Assembly: GCA_963791885.1 (NCBI GenBank)
Contig: CAWBUL010000004.1
Span: forward strand, 1,240,001 to 1,304,000
Direction of reading: 5' to 3'
DNA length: 64,000 nt
Source of the DNA: CAVSUZ01 sp963791885
GTDB taxonomy: Bacteria; Pseudomonadota; Alphaproteobacteria; Acetobacterales; Acetobacteraceae
Shown: in pieces, positions 61,530-64,000 of the stretch
How positions within the stretch are numbered: position 1 is the stretch's first letter
How the letters are laid out: each line of letters opens with the position of its first letter
Notes under the pieces: generated by a model
The model's input: the letters and a program-made list of their open reading frames with translations, nothing else
Database searches by the model: none
What the model was told of the DNA's origin: nothing
Made by a program: the position numbers and the translations under genes

Positions 61530-62510
61530 TTACGCCGGTTTGGCCACCACCATGTAGATCACGCTGCTGCCGCTGTAGAACGGCTGATAGTACGCGCCGC
61601 CGAAGGCGAAGTAGGTTTTGCCGTTGATGTTCTGATCGACGGCCCCGCTTGGCAGCGTGGTGACCGTCGTGCCGATCGGCGGCGGAATCACCTGATAGCC
61701 AGTTGAAACCGTCTGGTAGTAGGCGCCACCGCAATCGAGATACGGGGTGCTGCCCGAGTAGACGGAAGAGCAGGAGGGCGGAGGTGTGGAGACGACCGCG
61801 CCCTGGGGCGGAGGTACGACCTGGTATGCACCGCCGGCTGAGGGAGCATAGTAAACGCCGCCTGCATAATAATAAGGATTGCCAGCGACGCTGATCGCGG
61901 CTGCGGCTGCCGGGAGGGCAGCAATGGTGGCGCCGAGTGCGAGGCCCGCGCCGAAACCCGCGCCCGAGTAGTAGCCGCCCCACCCGCCCCAATTGTTGTA
62001 ATACGAGTCATGATTGTACTGCAGATTGTTGGCGGTCTTGATGCGGTTCTGCTGGACGCTGTTGACTTCGTTGGTCCGATTCTGCTGCAGCGTATTCGCT
62101 TCGTTGAAGCGGCTCTGCTGCTGCGTGTTCCCTGTGGCCGTCCGGTTCTGCTGAAACTGCGTGGCGTTGTGCTGATACTCGGGATGGCTCTGATCGTAGG
62201 AGGAGGCGCGGTCGCTAAAGGTTGAGGCGTTGTGGACGCTGCCCCAGCCGCCGCGTCCGAAACCGGCGTCGCCGCTGTGATCGTAAAATCCGCCGTTACC
62301 GAACCGCGAACCGCCGCTGAAACCATGGAATCCACCGGCCGCTGCGTTGCCGTGCCACCCGCCGAAACGGCCGGCTCCGCCGGCGAAGCCGCCGTGGAAG
62401 CCGCCGAATCCACCCCGGAAGGCGAGGCCGGGTTCGGCCGCAAGCACCAGGCCGATCGCGATCAAGCCCCCTGCGACGAAAATGGAACCGGGTCTGGTCC
62501 GGCTGGGCAT
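61530..62510 (-). CDS. Gly/Gln/Asn-rich exported protein, DUF6515-like
   Basis: The start is ATG 62510 (MPSRTRPGSIFVAGG), giving 326 residues with a signal peptide ending AEPGLAF. The N-terminal region is GGF/GG-rich, followed by a region of repeated QQNRT/NEVN/QQNRI units. A hydrophobic stretch (GLALGATIAALPAAAAAI) and a C-terminal part with duplicated YYxPxxG.xYxVVPPP/IPPP motifs complete it. The C-terminal GGAYYQPFYSGSSVIYMVV resembles DUF6515 periplasmic proteins. Its role is unknown. Confidence 0.7.
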   Translation of the reverse strand: MPSRTRPGSIFVAGGLIAIGLVLAAEPGLAFRGGFGGFHGGFAGGAGRFGGWHGNAAAGGFHGFSGGSRFGNGGFYDHSGDAGFGRGGWGSVHNASTFSDRASSYDQSHPEYQHNATQFQQNRTATGNTQQQSRFNEANTLQQNRTNEVNSVQQNRIKTANNLQYNHDSYYNNWGGWGGYYSGAGFGAGLALGATIAALPAAAAAISVAGNPYYYAGGVYYAPSAGGAYQVVPPPQGAVVSTPPPSCSSVYSGSTPYLDCGGAYYQTVSTGYQVIPPPIGTTVTTLPSGAVDQNINGKTYFAFGGAYYQPFYSGSSVIYMVVAKPA

Positions 62511-62530
62511 GGTGCGGGACTCCTGGCGGT

Positions 62531-63340
62531 TCAGCGGGAACCTGTGCTGGCAACGACCGGCGCGAATGGAATTTTTTCGGCGGACGGCGGGAGATCCGCC
62601 GTAAACACCAAATCCGCAATGCGCGGCGAGAAGTTCCAGTCGCCGAACACGGCGGTGAATTGCGGCTGCGACGGCTCCGTCTTGTAGGTGATCACCAGCT
62701 TGCACGGCGTGAGCTGGGGCCCGGTATCGATCCAAATCTGCCAGTCGATGTCTTTCGCGACGAAGGCGAGCGAATGGCACTCCCGTCCGTTCACCTGGGA
62801 CGTGCCGAGATACAGACCGTACCGTAAATCGGTGCCGACCACGCGGTATTGGTCGGTGTATATGAGATCAACGAGCGGCGGTGAGAACCCGAGGACTGCC
62901 TCGACCTTGTCCAGCATCGCATCCATGTTGGCTGGGGCGGAATCCGATCCGTAAAATCCCGTGCCAGGATCATAGAGCGCGACCGACTTGCCGTCGTACC
63001 AGAACTGTCTCTGGCCCAGATCGCCGCTCCATTCGACGTAGAGTCCATCAGGCCGCTTCAGGGCGACGTCTTCGCTGGCCATGTATTGGAGCTTCTGCCC
63101 GGAGGGGAGCACATGATCGAACGAGATGTCCGCATGGAAGGTGAATTGCTGGGCGGAGCCGATGTAATCGGCCATCTGCTTCAGCAGCGTGTCTGCCTGT
63201 GGTGCGACAATGGGCGCCTCGCTGGTTGCCGGCGGCTGTTGACCGGCAGGCGGATTGGGACCGGCCTGGGCGGCGGCCCGATGCACCGAAGCGGTGGATG
63301 CGATCATGGTGAATGCAGCGATTAAAGGAGCAATGCGCAT
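62531..63340 (-). CDS. DUF2092 family periplasmic protein
   Basis: The 269-residue protein has a signal peptide (IAAFTMIASTASVHRAAAQ). It shows the DUF2092 pattern LKQMADYIGSAQQFTFHADI, DGLYVEWSGDLGQRQFWYDG, VALYDPGTGFYG, RVVGTDLRYG and WIDTGPQLTPCKLVITYK. This resembles the LolA/LolB-like half-barrel lipid-binding fold. It lies 20 nt upstream of the Gly-rich gene on the same strand, so the two are probably co-transcribed. Confidence 0.85.
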   Translation of the reverse strand: MRIAPLIAAFTMIASTASVHRAAAQAGPNPPAGQQPPATSEAPIVAPQADTLLKQMADYIGSAQQFTFHADISFDHVLPSGQKLQYMASEDVALKRPDGLYVEWSGDLGQRQFWYDGKSVALYDPGTGFYGSDSAPANMDAMLDKVEAVLGFSPPLVDLIYTDQYRVVGTDLRYGLYLGTSQVNGRECHSLAFVAKDIDWQIWIDTGPQLTPCKLVITYKTEPSQPQFTAVFGDWNFSPRIADLVFTADLPPSAEKIPFAPVVASTGSR

Positions 63341-63520
63341 CGCTTCCTCATGCAGCCGTTCTATGATCCAAGCGGAATGGTGTTGCTTGATACACCGCGT
63401 TGATAAACCGGCGACGGGCTATTCTCTATGCAAAAACGGTAATGCTCGATCCCCGAAACACCCGCCTCAGATGAAGGAGGCGAGCCGATATGGGGCCGGT
63501 ACTGCGACGGCCATCGACGG

Positions 63521-64000
63521 TCAGGCGTCCTGCAGCCGCTTCAGCGTGGTTGACGGTGTCTCGCCGAACAGTTTGCGATAGGCGACGGAAAATCGGCCGA
63601 TCTCGCCGAACCCCTGGTTGGTTGCGATTTCCGTCACGGTCGTCGTGCCGGGAGCCGCCTGGGCCAGCGCGCGGCGAGCCATATGCATCCGCCGCAACCA
63701 AAGATACCGGTGTGGACTCATCCCGAGCTCTTCTGTGCAGCGCAGCCGCAGCATGCGGTCGCACACACCGATAGCGGCGCAAATCTCCACCATGTAAAGG
63801 GGGCGGCCCCGATTTTCCTCCAGCACGCGTTCGAATCGGCGCATCACGGGAACGCGGAGATCGCGAAACCCAGGTAGGTCAGCGACCACGCCCGCCGTCA
63901 GGCACTTGACCATGACCCGCGTCAACTCCTGCTCCATGGCCCGGGCGACTTCGGCGCGCGCGATCATGTCGGGCACTGTTGCGGCGAAACGCGCGGCGGC
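63521..64000 (-). CDS. AraC-family transcriptional regulator, 3' part
   Basis: About 160 residues run to the window edge; the start lies beyond 64000 (an internal ATG at 63976 has no special support). The C-terminal AraC/XylS domain has both helix-turn-helix units: YMVEICAAIGVCDRMLRLRC and TVTEIATNQGFGEIGRFSVA, ending YRKLFGETPSTTLKRL. The ligand and target are unknown. Confidence 0.88.
   Translation of the reverse strand, partial: AAARFAATVPDMIARAEVARAMEQELTRVMVKCLTAGVVADLPGFRDLRVPVMRRFERVLEENRGRPLYMVEICAAIGVCDRMLRLRCTEELGMSPHRYLWLRRMHMARRALAQAAPGTTTVTEIATNQGFGEIGRFSVAYRKLFGETPSTTLKRLQDA

Overview
The window is GC-rich DNA that looks like an alphaproteobacterial chromosome, most likely Acetobacteraceae. 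The evidence is the ybgC-tolQ-tolR-tolA-tolB order behind ruvB, a PhaR regulator, an alphaproteobacterial Tad/Cpa pilus locus, a secreted-type protein ending in a Hint domain of the kind common in acetic acid bacteria, and heavy use of GTG/TTG starts with 1-4 nt gene overlaps. This assignment is inferred from gene content, not from a marker gene. No rRNA, tRNA or CRISPR array was seen.

Layout. 1-1641: tail of a peptide-type ABC binding protein, a FAD amine/amino-acid oxidase-type enzyme and a small membrane protein. 1921-6831: one giant gene encoding two 7-repeat FG-GAP/VCBS blocks embedded in BNR/sortilin-like sequence. 6853-10757 (minus): an Fe(III)-type ABC importer. 10926-16066 (minus): ruvB, ybgC (frameshifted), tolQ, tolR, tolA and tolB, with no pal after tolB. 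16597-17100: a small lipoprotein with a paralogue at 61133. 17124-18569: a decayed IS701-like element with 12-bp ends and a TTAG duplication, abutting a 115-bp MITE-like element.

18846-21445 is the most unusual locus. It is a tightly coupled five-gene cassette: a Cys-rich small protein, a subtilisin-like protease, a 71-residue CGGC protein, a second Cys-rich small protein sharing the N-terminus of the first, and a PatG C-terminal-domain-like protein. I interpret it as a candidate RiPP-like system with two precursor peptides and split PatA/PatG-type processing proteins.

21576-25695: a frameshifted 1,024-residue Hint-domain protein, a DUF2721 membrane protein and a DUF3830 protein. 25725-29924 (minus): a large sedolisin (S53) protease. 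30103-37822: a divergent GntR regulator and a five-gene dipeptide-type ABC importer with an enolase-superfamily dehydratase. 37837-42478: two PIN toxin/antitoxin pairs flanking ruvA/ruvC, phaR, a Usp protein and a GNAT. 42644-48490: an NTF2-like protein, a nitrilase-family hydrolase, a second GNAT, imuB carrying a triplicated in-frame palindromic repeat, and a short surface-polysaccharide group (GtrA, sugar transferase, frameshifted glycosyltransferase). 48522-61037: a complete-looking but damaged Tad/Flp pilus locus. Its tadB is split by an IS630-family element and its cpaE is frameshifted; tadG/tadE-like genes are divergent. 61133-64000: a small lipoprotein, a Gly-rich DUF6515-like protein, a DUF2092 protein and the 3' part of an AraC-family regulator.

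The window carries several broken genes: two insertion sequences, one of them decayed, and four other single-base frameshifts. Either the genome is degrading in accessory functions, or the assembly has indel errors. Each frameshift is listed with the single-base change that restores the frame.
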